A program made the position numbers and the translations under genes. Shown piece by piece: positions 34,806-41,642 of a stretch of 41,642 nt of DNA (its first letter is position 1; each line of letters begins with the position of its first letter). This DNA is from Pseudomonadota bacterium (GTDB taxonomy: Bacteria > Pseudomonadota > Gammaproteobacteria > Acidiferrobacterales > Acidiferrobacteraceae): positions 1 through 41,642 of the forward strand of contig JAJYHM010000005.1 of NCBI GenBank assembly GCA_021784755.1, given 5' to 3'. The notes below the pieces were generated by a model. That model was given only the letters and a program-made list of their open reading frames with translations, had not been told where the DNA came from and did no database searches.

Positions 34806-35978
34806 ATGCCGTCCGTACTCATAGTGGACGATGATCGTAAGATTCGGTTGACGCTCAGCATATTCCTTGAGCGGCGCGGATACCGTGTGCGGGATGTAGC
34901 GTCGGTCAAAGCGGCATTGACCACTTTGCGGGAGTTCCGCGCCGATATCGTCCTGTCGGACTTGAGGATGGAGGGCGAGGGCGGCATCGAGCTCCTGGCT
35001 GCCGTCAAGGCGGATTACCCATCGCTGCCCGTTATTATCATGACGGCGTACGCGAGCGTGGAGAAGGCGGTAGAGGCGATAAAGCGCGGGGCGGCCGACT
35101 TTATCGTAAAGCCCTTTGCTCCGGCCGAGATAGAGCAGATTCTGAGCCGGGCGATCCATATCCGGAGCCTCGAGGTGGAAAACCACAATCTCCGCGTGGC
35201 TTTGGACCAAGAGGACATGCTGACCCGTTCCGAGTCGTTTCGGCGGACATTGTCCATGGCCGAACGTTTTGCGCGCAGTGAAGCGACCGTGCTCGTGTTA
35301 GGGGAGAGCGGCACAGGCAAGAGTCTGATCGCGCGCCGGATCCACGCCGCAAGCAGCCGAAGCAAGGGGCCCTTCGTTGAAGTGAACTGCGCAAGCCTTT
35401 CGCCGAACTTGCTCGAAAGCGAACTCTTCGGGCACTGCAAAGGCGCCTTCACGGGGGCGATCAAGGACAAGGTGGGCCGACTCGAAGCTGCGGACGGCGG
35501 AACACTATTTTTGGACGAGGTGAGTGAATTGCCGGCTGAAGGGCAGGCGAAGCTCCTCCGCTTCCTGCAAGATAAGGTTTTTGAGCGAGTGGGTGAGCTT
35601 AAGACGCGCGCCGTAGACACCCGCGTCATTGCCGCGACCAACCGTGATTTGCGCGATCTCGTTGCTGGAGAGGGGTTTCGGGAAGATCTCTACTATAGGC
35701 TCAACGTCGCTGAGATACTCATGCCGCCTCTCCGGTCGCGCCCGGAGGATATCCCTATCCTTGTAGAGCGATTCGTGGCGCAGGCGGCGGCTCGCAACGG
35801 CCTTTCGTCGATTCCAGATATGGAGAATGAGGTAAAGACCTATCTTGCCCGTTACAATTGGCCCGGTAACGTTCGTGAGCTTCAGAACGTTATTGAAAGG
35901 TGTGTGATTTTGGCGGGCCCTGGACGCATAAGTGTGGAACATTTGCCGGATCGTTTGTCGACATATCCCGCGTCCTAG
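34806..35978 (+). CDS. NtrC-family response regulator lacking the DNA-binding domain
   Basis: Response regulator of 390 residues. Receiver (about 3-120) with phospho-acceptor Asp52 in LSDLRM and Lys in VKPFAP; AAA+ sigma-54 activation domain (about 140-375) with Walker A GESGTGKS, the sigma-54-contact loop GAFTGA (213-218), Walker B GGTLFLDEV, and WPGNVRELQN. The protein stops soon after, at EHLPDRLSTYPAS; the Fis-type helix-turn-helix of ordinary family members (about 450 residues) is missing. No HTH is encoded in other frames before the next gene at 35995, so this is not a recent frameshift. It could activate sigma-54 polymerase from solution, as FlgR-like proteins do. The likely target is the promoter at 25602-25617. 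Confidence 0.9.
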   Translation: MPSVLIVDDDRKIRLTLSIFLERRGYRVRDVASVKAALTTLREFRADIVLSDLRMEGEGGIELLAAVKADYPSLPVIIMTAYASVEKAVEAIKRGAADFIVKPFAPAEIEQILSRAIHIRSLEVENHNLRVALDQEDMLTRSESFRRTLSMAERFARSEATVLVLGESGTGKSLIARRIHAASSRSKGPFVEVNCASLSPNLLESELFGHCKGAFTGAIKDKVGRLEAADGGTLFLDEVSELPAEGQAKLLRFLQDKVFERVGELKTRAVDTRVIAATNRDLRDLVAGEGFREDLYYRLNVAEILMPPLRSRPEDIPILVERFVAQAAARNGLSSIPDMENEVKTYLARYNWPGNVRELQNVIERCVILAGPGRISVEHLPDRLSTYPAS

Positions 35979-35994
35979 CCATTGAGAGTCGCTC

Positions 35995-36861
35995 GTGGGG
36001 CGTTCTGCCTCGAGGATCCGGTTTTTGAAGACTTTGTGGCTGGTGGTGCTGGCGGCGGGCGTCCTGCAAGGGGCGGCGGCTGCGCAGGAACGGTCCGTAT
36101 GGAGTATTGACGATAATGTGTCAGCCTCTTACCGATTGACGGATTTCCATTACGTAGAACCAAGCGATACATGTGCGCTAGCGGTATGCACAAATGCTCC
36201 GCAAACGGATTACTTCGATCGTGAATATGGATTTATAGACGGTTTCCAGGCCAGCGCATCGGGCCTGCTTTTGCGCGAACGCCTCTATGCCCGCGCGCGC
36301 TACGACTGGACGAGCGGGTACGTGCGCTACCAGGGTTATACGCAGAGCGGTGGGGCTGTGCCAAGCACGGTCTCGGGAGCGGTCATTTCGGACTACAGCG
36401 TGCGGTTGGGCGCGGCGTTCCCTGAGCGTTCTGTCATGGCGGTGCCGTTTTTCGAATACGGGCATCACGCGTGGCGGCGAATGGTGGGGGTGGGTACGGG
36501 ACAGGCCTACGAAGAGGATTACCGGCATGACTACATGGCGCTTGGCGTCCTGGTCCAGATGGCGTTCACAGACGCGCTCGTGGCGAGCATCTATGCCTCG
36601 GCGGGACAAACCATGAATCCCGCGATCAGCGTGCCCGCGTATGATTTCTCTCAAGCGCTCGGAACGGCCGCACTCGTCAAGGCGGGCGCGTCTTTGGATT
36701 TTCGCGTGTCGCGTCGCCTCGGGGTGTACGGCGCCGTCCGCTACACACGATTTTCGTATGGGCAGAGCGTGGCGCAGCCATCGGGCAGTCTTGTTATCAT
36801 GGAGCCCCAGAGTAATACGGTCATGACAAGCTATGAAGGTGGCATGCGGTTTTTCTTCTAG
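35995..36861 (+). CDS. Outer-membrane beta-barrel protein
   Basis: Exported protein of 288 residues beginning with GTG. The signal peptide (hydrophobic core, cleavage near GAAAAQ) is followed by alternating strands (YARARYDW, YSVRLGAAF, GVYGAVRYTRFSYG) and a C-terminal GGMRFFF ending in Phe, as in outer-membrane barrels. No specific family was recognised. It follows the regulator gene by 16 bases and may belong to the same transcript, so it could be an outer-membrane sensor or porin connected with the response. Confidence 0.65.
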   Translation: MGRSASRIRFLKTLWLVVLAAGVLQGAAAAQERSVWSIDDNVSASYRLTDFHYVEPSDTCALAVCTNAPQTDYFDREYGFIDGFQASASGLLLRERLYARARYDWTSGYVRYQGYTQSGGAVPSTVSGAVISDYSVRLGAAFPERSVMAVPFFEYGHHAWRRMVGVGTGQAYEEDYRHDYMALGVLVQMAFTDALVASIYASAGQTMNPAISVPAYDFSQALGTAALVKAGASLDFRVSRRLGVYGAVRYTRFSYGQSVAQPSGSLVIMEPQSNTVMTSYEGGMRFFF

Positions 36862-37369
36862 GGACGAGCGGCTCTTTTTCGCGCTCTGGCCCCATGAAGA
36901 TGTGCGCGTGCGCCTAGCGGCGGAGGCACACGGGGCTGGCGGCCGGTCGCGCCCGGCCGATGGTTACCATATGACGCTTGCGTTCGTGGGCGAGGTGGGG
37001 GATGGCGTTCGATGCGCCCTAGAGCTGGCGGCCGCTTCTTCCGTATGGGGAAGCTTCCTGTGCGTGCTCGATCGGATAGACGCCTTGGGCTCCGGGATCG
37101 AGGTCCTCCTGCCTTCGGCTTCGCCGCCGCGGCTCCTGGGGCTTGCCGCGAGCCTGCAGGGCCTCGTGGCGGATGTCGCGGGAACCGTCGAGCGCCGCCC
37201 GTACCGTCCCCATGTCACGCTGGCCGGCCATGTGGACCATGTGCGGTCGGTAAGCCTTTCGTCGCCGATTATCTGGCCTGTGCGAGAGTATGTGCTGTGC
37301 CGATCACAAAGGACCAGGTCTGGGTTCTATAACGTTTTGGAGCGGTGGCCGCTTTATGAAGATCTATGA
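36833..37369 (+). CDS. thpR: RNA 2',3'-cyclic phosphodiesterase ThpR
   Basis: 2H-family phosphodiesterase of 178 residues that opens 2',3'-cyclic phosphates at RNA ends. RLFFALWP marks the N-terminal strand, and the two catalytic HxT motifs are HMTLAFVG (about 46) and HVTLAGHV (about 125). ATG 36833 lies inside the barrel gene (29-base overlap); GTG 36839 is an alternative, and the ribosome site is weak. It overlaps marC by 14 bases. Confidence 0.85.
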   Translation: MKVACGFSSRDERLFFALWPHEDVRVRLAAEAHGAGGRSRPADGYHMTLAFVGEVGDGVRCALELAAASSVWGSFLCVLDRIDALGSGIEVLLPSASPPRLLGLAASLQGLVADVAGTVERRPYRPHVTLAGHVDHVRSVSLSSPIIWPVREYVLCRSQRTRSGFYNVLERWPLYEDL

Positions 37370-37982
37370 TGTCTTTCTGACCTTCTTTGTCGTGGTCGAC
37401 CCCATCGGCTTGGTGCCGCTCTTTGGGGCCCTCACCGCAGGAGCGAGCCCAGAATATCGTCGGCGGATGGCAGTGAAAGGCGTCCTGGTGGCCGCGCTCG
37501 TGCTGTTCTTTTTTGCCTTTAGTGGTTTTGCCCTCTTGCGCGTCCTGGGGATTGGCCTTGCGGCGTTCCGTATCGCGGGCGGGGTGCTCCTATTTTTGCT
37601 TGCGATCGACATGGTGTTTGCGCGCCATTCGGGGCTGCGGTCCACGACTCGGCGCGAAACGGAAGAGGCACGCGGCCGCGATGACATCTCCGTCTTTCCG
37701 CTCGCCATCCCGCTGCTGGCGGGCCCCGGGGCGCTTACGAGTCTCCTGCTCATGCTCTCGGCCGCCCATGGGCGCCTTGCCGCAGTTGGACTTCTCCTTG
37801 GTATACTGACCTTGGTGTTGGCCATTACGCTTGGTGTGCTTCTTTCCTCGGTGCGGATACTGGCGCTGATGGGCGAGACCGGGGCCAACGTGGTTACGCG
37901 CTTACTCGGCGTGTTGTTGACGGCCCTCGCGGTCCAGTATGTGCTGACCGGCATACGCGTAGGCCTCCTCCAGGGCCATTGA
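37356..37982 (+). CDS. MarC-family integral membrane protein
   Basis: Protein of 208 residues with six hydrophobic helices. FFVVVDPIGLVPLFGALTAG near the N-terminus and IPLLAGPGALTSLLLM in the middle are the family's two conserved repeats. MarC-like proteins are inner-membrane proteins of uncertain function; a link to antibiotic resistance proposed from the name was not upheld. The start 37356 overlaps thpR by 14 bases. Confidence 0.88.
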   Translation: MKIYDVFLTFFVVVDPIGLVPLFGALTAGASPEYRRRMAVKGVLVAALVLFFFAFSGFALLRVLGIGLAAFRIAGGVLLFLLAIDMVFARHSGLRSTTRRETEEARGRDDISVFPLAIPLLAGPGALTSLLLMLSAAHGRLAAVGLLLGILTLVLAITLGVLLSSVRILALMGETGANVVTRLLGVLLTALAVQYVLTGIRVGLLQGH

Positions 37983-37986
37983 GCAT

Positions 37987-38367
37987 ATGGAAGAGATCTC
38001 AGTGGATGCACCGCCCTTCGATGGGAACCACGAGCGGGAATTGGTGGTGGTCGCCTATGCCCTGTATGTCGTAGGTTTCTTCGGCATGCTGGCACCGAGC
38101 GTTCTGGCTCTGGGCCTGAATTACTGGCGCCGCAATCGCAGCGGCAGCTGTTATGGGAGTCACCACCGATGGATGATACGGACGTTTTGGTGGGGCCTGT
38201 TGTGGGCGGCCGCCTCCTTGCTCCTCCTCTTTGCGCTTGTAAGCTATGTCGCGTTGATCGTGGTCAGCGTGTGGTGGGTCTATCGTGTGATCCGCGGGGT
38301 TCTCGCTCTGGTTGACGAGCAACCCATGCCGCCCAGTTCGCTCCAGGTGACAAGCCAGTCGGCCTAG
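37987..38367 (+). CDS. DUF4870-type small membrane protein
   Basis: Protein of 126 residues with three hydrophobic segments (about 22-42, 65-90 and 92-108). The central SHHRWMIRTFWWGLLW matches the SHYRFQIRTFWIG-like signature of DUF4870/Tic20-like proteins as remembered. Function unknown. It starts four bases after marC, so probably one operon (barrel, thpR, marC and this gene). Confidence 0.7.
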   Translation: MEEISVDAPPFDGNHERELVVVAYALYVVGFFGMLAPSVLALGLNYWRRNRSGSCYGSHHRWMIRTFWWGLLWAAASLLLLFALVSYVALIVVSVWWVYRVIRGVLALVDEQPMPPSSLQVTSQSA

Positions 38368-38616
38368 GCCCGCGGGTTGTGTCCGTCAAGGTGTGCAAAT
38401 TCCTTCCTGGTATGAGGGAGGGTTTCATCGGGCCGCCCGCAGCCGTTCGCGGCGCACTGGGAAGGGATGCCAAAACTCTTGAGGCCGCCTGACGGGATGC
38501 CGAGCGGACGAGCAAAGCCTTTCTGCAGGCTCGCTTTGCTTGATCACGCACACCAGGTGCGCTGATAGGCGTATCCCCGTGGCCGCATCGGCTGAGAGTA
38601 TGTCGCGATTGGGCAC
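38368..38616. other. Intergenic region before the soxB terminator
   Basis: No gene recognised. CCTTCC and GGGAGG around 38403-38424 can pair and are followed by GTTTC, a weak plus-strand terminator candidate for the marC operon. Confidence 0.3.
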
Positions 38617-38644
38617 AAAAAAGGACCGCGAGAAGCGGTCCTTT
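38617..38644 (-). terminator. Intrinsic terminator of the sox operon
   Basis: AAAGGACCGC and GCGGTCCTTT pair over ten bases with a five-base loop. On the minus strand the stem is followed by six T residues, 28 bases past the soxB stop. It is the clearest terminator in the window. Confidence 0.88.
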
Positions 38645-38671
38645 GATTGAAGTGGATCGAGGGGCGGCTCT

Positions 38672-40453
38672 TTAGGTGCCCGTAAGAACCTTCTTCGGGG
38701 CGGGCCACGGCGCGTAGCCTGGATTATTTGCGACGCCGAGCAGTCGCGGCGTGTAGGCGGTCTCTGCGCGCACGGTCTTTTGGTCGCGCAGGTATTCCGA
38801 CACCACGTCCCAGATCTTTTTGCCCGGATGCTTGGGTCGGTAGACATCGGCCCAGCCCGACACTGTATAGCGCTTGTTAGGCTCTATGGGTTTGCCGTTC
38901 AAGAGCCGCAGATCGGAGATCCTATGGCCGATATTGCGTGTCGGAGCCATCGTGTAGGTGAAGCCGCCCACGCGCACCATGTCTCCACCCTGCTGATAGT
39001 AGGGGTCCTTGTTGAAGAGATTGTCGGCGATTTGTTCCAGCACGCTTTTCAGCTGTTTGCCGGTATAAGTGTCGAGGGTCGTCGCCGGATAGGTGATGGC
39101 CGTCTGATTCATGACGTCTTCCATCGTGATAGGCTCGCCGGGCAAAAGGCTCGTGCCCCAACGGAAGCCCGGCGAGAGCGCCAGTTGGGCGCCGGATACG
39201 GCGAGCTGTGCATCGATGATCAACTGATCGAATGTGCCGTTGAAGTTTCCGCGGCGATACAGCAACCCTTCGTTGATGGCGAGCTTCTCGGCGAGCTTGT
39301 CCGTATAGGGCGCGCGCACCTTCTGGACGTAGGCCGCCATTTCCGGATCCGCCGGCAGCAGGTCGGCGAACACCGGCATGAGGCGGGACTTGTAACCGCG
39401 CACCCGGCCACCGCGCACGTCGAGATCCAAAACCAATAGGAACTTCGTGTTGGACCCGGAATTGAAGACCAATGTCGTGCCGCCGCTATTGCGCACCGGC
39501 ACAGGCTCAGCCTCGGCATCGTGGGTATGGCCGCCCAAGATGACATCGATCCCGTGGACTTGGCGCGCCATTTTCAGATCCACGTCCATGCCGTTGTGCG
39601 AGAGGACGGCGACCACTTGCGCGCCTTTGGCCCGCACCTCGTTCACGGTCTTTTGCATATGCGCTTGATCGATACCGAATTCCCAGTCCGGGACCATGTA
39701 GGCTGGGTTGGCAATGGGGGTGTACGGGAAGGCCTGGCCGATGACCGCGACCTTCACGCCATTGACGTCGCGCATCATGTAGGGTTTGAAGACGAGTGAG
39801 CCCCAGGTGGAGTCGTTGACGTTCTGGGCAAGGAACTCGATATGGCCCTTGAGCTCTGTGTCGATGGCTTCTTTGACGCGTTTCGCGCCATAGGTGAATT
39901 CCCAGTGCGCAGTCATGGCGTCGACGCCGAGGAGCTTTTGTGCCCCGATCATGTCGCGCCCCTCGGTCCAAAGGGATGTCGCCGAGCCTTGCCAAGTATC
40001 GCCACCGTCCAGCAGCAGGCTGCGTCCGGCGCGCTCTCCGCGCACTTTCTTTACGAGCGTGGCGAGATGAGCGAAGCCGCCGATCTTGCCGAAGCGGCGG
40101 GAGGCTTCCGTGAAATCCAGGTAGGTAAACGCATTTGCGCGGCGCCCGCCGAACGGCACTTTGAAGTAATGGAGGTAGTGTTCGCCGACCAAGTGCGGAG
40201 GGCGACCCCAGGCGTGGCCTACGCCGATATTGATGTTGGGTTCGCGGAAGTAGACCGGAAGGAGCTGCGCGTGGCAGTCCGTCATGTGCAGCAGGCTTAC
40301 GTTGCCGTAGACTGGCATGTCATATAGGTGGCTTGCCGCCGCGGTGGCGTTTTCGCCGCCCTGTAGGCGATTTGCGCTGCAGCCTGAAAGTCCGGCGCCG
40401 GCCGCCCCGGCGACCGCCAGCATCTGCAAGAATTCTCGTCGTGACAAGCTCAT
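38672..40453 (-). CDS. soxB: Thiosulfohydrolase SoxB
   Basis: Periplasmic enzyme of 593 residues that releases sulfate from the thiosulfonate bound to SoxYZ. A twin-arginine signal (SRREFLQMLAVAGAAGAGL) is followed by metallophosphoesterase-type metal motifs: MTDCHAQLLPVYFREP, LLDGGDTWQGS, HWEFTYG, LSHNGMD and LGGHTHD, which bind the two manganese ions. The C-terminal 5'-nucleotidase-type substrate domain is complete. ATG 40453 has AGGAG upstream. It lies 188 bases after soxA in the same direction. Confidence 0.97.
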   Translation of the reverse strand: MSLSRREFLQMLAVAGAAGAGLSGCSANRLQGGENATAAASHLYDMPVYGNVSLLHMTDCHAQLLPVYFREPNINIGVGHAWGRPPHLVGEHYLHYFKVPFGGRRANAFTYLDFTEASRRFGKIGGFAHLATLVKKVRGERAGRSLLLDGGDTWQGSATSLWTEGRDMIGAQKLLGVDAMTAHWEFTYGAKRVKEAIDTELKGHIEFLAQNVNDSTWGSLVFKPYMMRDVNGVKVAVIGQAFPYTPIANPAYMVPDWEFGIDQAHMQKTVNEVRAKGAQVVAVLSHNGMDVDLKMARQVHGIDVILGGHTHDAEAEPVPVRNSGGTTLVFNSGSNTKFLLVLDLDVRGGRVRGYKSRLMPVFADLLPADPEMAAYVQKVRAPYTDKLAEKLAINEGLLYRRGNFNGTFDQLIIDAQLAVSGAQLALSPGFRWGTSLLPGEPITMEDVMNQTAITYPATTLDTYTGKQLKSVLEQIADNLFNKDPYYQQGGDMVRVGGFTYTMAPTRNIGHRISDLRLLNGKPIEPNKRYTVSGWADVYRPKHPGKKIWDVVSEYLRDQKTVRAETAYTPRLLGVANNPGYAPWPAPKKVLTGT

Positions 40454-40602
40454 AAGCGTCTACTCCTCGCGCTTGTTCAAGTATCGGATGGCGGGCAGTG
40501 CCTTGTGGGAGACTACCGCAATGGACCTTGGGCGCTATCGTTATGCTGCGCCGCAGTCTGCTAAGAGACGCAAGAGGGCGCCAATCTATTCCCCGCGAAG
40601 CG

Positions 40603-40622
40603 AGGCCGCCCGGAGGCGGCCT
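40603..40622 (-). promoter_or_regulatory. Intercistronic hairpin between soxA and soxB
   Basis: AGGCCGCC and GGCGGCCT form an eight-base perfect stem with a four-base loop, 20 bases past the soxA stop. There is no U tract, so it more likely protects the soxA message or tunes soxB expression than terminates. Confidence 0.5.
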
Positions 40623-40641
40623 GCAGGGGGGGTTGTGGCCC

Positions 40642-41478
40642 CTAAGGGCGTTGACTTGGTGCGCTTAAAGGGAGGCCCGTGTTCATGTACATCTGATAGA
40701 ACTCGAGGTCTCGATACTGGACGCTTTCCGGCTTGAAGGGGGCGGCCCCCACCTTCTTGTTGCATCCCTGGTAGCGCTTGGCGAGCGTGCCGAGTGTGCC
40801 CCACGCCGAGCGGTAGGCGGGGAAGTCGACGCCTTGGCCAAGCGCTGCGCTTATGATATTGCCCCGAAGCCGTTTGCCCGCGTTCCAGACATGACAGGTC
40901 GCACAGGAGAAATTGAGCTGTCCGCGCCGTGCCCAGAAGAACTGCTCCCCGGCCCGGAAGGCTGCCACGGCGCCCGGCGAGTTCACGTCAACATGGACCG
41001 GCATACCGTATGACAGGTGTTTGACGTAGGCATCGATGTCGGCCATGGGTCCTGTCGTCACATTCTTGTAGGGCGCAGCGCCATTACGCACCCGGCATGT
41101 GTTGATATCCATGACTAGGGTGCGGACCTCTTTGGTTGCGGGGTCCCAGTAGGGGTAATGTGTCGCGATACCTACGCCGCCGTTTTTGAAGCAGCTCGCG
41201 TAGGTATTGCCGTCCTTGAACGGGGTGTTCCAAAGGCGTTTCCCGCGATCCAGGGCAAACGTGTAGGACGGAAACTCCATGATCTGTTTCCACTGCGCCC
41301 TGAGGTTCTTAGCGGCAGGCATCGCGTAGACCGCGTTTGCGTAATCCTTGAAGGGCACATTGGGGAAGCGTTTATGGAAATAAGCCTGAAACTTCTCCAT
41401 GTCCGACTTCGGCGAAGCCTGCGCCATGAGGGGTGCGCACAGGGCCGCCGCTAATACCAGGATAGTAGTTTTTTTCAT
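40642..41478 (-). CDS. soxA: Sulfur-oxidation cytochrome SoxA (monohaem type)
   Basis: SoxA subunit of the SoxAX cytochrome, 278 residues, which attaches thiosulfate to SoxY. It has a signal peptide with cleavage near AQASP. One haem-binding CATCH is present in the C-terminal half, and the active-site persulfide Cys is in YQGCNKK. The first haem site of dihaem SoxA is lost: ASCFKNGG and a later NTC remain, as in monohaem (type II) SoxA. ATG 41478 has a strong GAGGAG ribosome site. No soxX lies between soxA and soxB, so it is probably upstream, outside the window. Confidence 0.95.
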   Translation of the reverse strand: MKKTTILVLAAALCAPLMAQASPKSDMEKFQAYFHKRFPNVPFKDYANAVYAMPAAKNLRAQWKQIMEFPSYTFALDRGKRLWNTPFKDGNTYASCFKNGGVGIATHYPYWDPATKEVRTLVMDINTCRVRNGAAPYKNVTTGPMADIDAYVKHLSYGMPVHVDVNSPGAVAAFRAGEQFFWARRGQLNFSCATCHVWNAGKRLRGNIISAALGQGVDFPAYRSAWGTLGTLAKRYQGCNKKVGAAPFKPESVQYRDLEFYQMYMNTGLPLSAPSQRP

Positions 41479-41528
41479 GATTCTCCTCTTCGATCGGGGG
41501 CTGAGTAACTGCGGCCCCCTGATCCCTC

Positions 41529-41642
41529 CTAGCTCACATGGGTTTGGGCGTGCCCGGTCATGCCCTCGTTGTCGATCCAGTCGACGGTGATGAGATCGCC
41601 CTTCTTCGCGTGGGTCAGCTTCACGGCGATGAGGGGGTCCTT
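41529..41642 (-). CDS. soxZ: SoxZ, C-terminal part (cut by window end)
   Basis: The last 37 codons of a minus-strand frame read DPLIAVKLTHAKKGDLITVD, then WIDN and HVS, the conserved C-terminal strand of SoxZ, partner of the substrate carrier SoxY. It is cut by the window edge. It ends 50 bases before soxA, giving the order soxZ-soxA-soxB. Confidence 0.88.
   Translation of the reverse strand, partial: KDPLIAVKLTHAKKGDLITVDWIDNEGMTGHAQTHVS

Overview
The window is a chromosomal segment of a high-GC, Gram-negative, chemolithotrophic sulfur oxidiser. The right end carries soxZ-soxA-soxB (periplasmic thiosulfate oxidation). The rest is typical of a Gammaproteobacterium: outer-membrane barrels, a YajR-type transporter, a Kdp potassium pump, composite GGDEF/EAL proteins and sigma-54 elements. 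An Acidiferrobacter- or Acidihalobacter-like organism fits, but that placement is inference from gene content.

Layout. 1-5016: a phytochrome-type histidine kinase, a CheY/Rcp1-like receiver and a REC-PAS-PAS-GGDEF-EAL protein with a degenerate GGSEF cyclase site. 5568-7417: a lower-GC two-gene unit with a gamma-glutamylcyclotransferase-fold protein and a two-helix membrane protein whose cytoplasmic part looks like an inward-rectifier K+ channel (Kir) domain but which has no selectivity filter. 7811-11418: a MEDS-domain protein convergent with a large PAS/GAF/GGDEF/EAL protein. 11907-14850: YajR transporter, cytidine deaminase and a decayed deoC. 14881-17676: a beta-propeller/phosphoesterase. 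18151-20421: an accessory patch with a PIN/Phd toxin-antitoxin pair, an IS256-family relic, a GNAT acetyltransferase, a decayed second Phd antitoxin and an unrecognised gene fragment. 20596-25293: class II aldolase-like protein with an outer-membrane barrel, DUF302 protein, membrane metallophosphoesterase and a REC-histidine kinase.

25602-35978 is the most interesting part: a rewired Kdp locus. A near-perfect sigma-54 promoter (25602-25617) and a long structured leader precede a 35-residue membrane peptide, kdpF, kdpA, kdpB and kdpC. After 1.27 kb of relic-like DNA come a short KdpD (ATP-binding sensor plus Usp domain only, no kinase), a separate HAMP/PAS histidine kinase and an NtrC-type response regulator. 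That regulator keeps the sigma-54-contact motif GAFTGA but lacks the DNA-binding domain. The usual KdpD kinase and OmpR-type KdpE pair is therefore apparently replaced by a sigma-54 circuit.

35995-38367 holds an outer-membrane barrel, ThpR, a MarC-family protein and a DUF4870-type membrane protein. 38617-41642 holds the sox genes on the minus strand, ending in a clear terminator. No tRNA, rRNA or CRISPR array was found.
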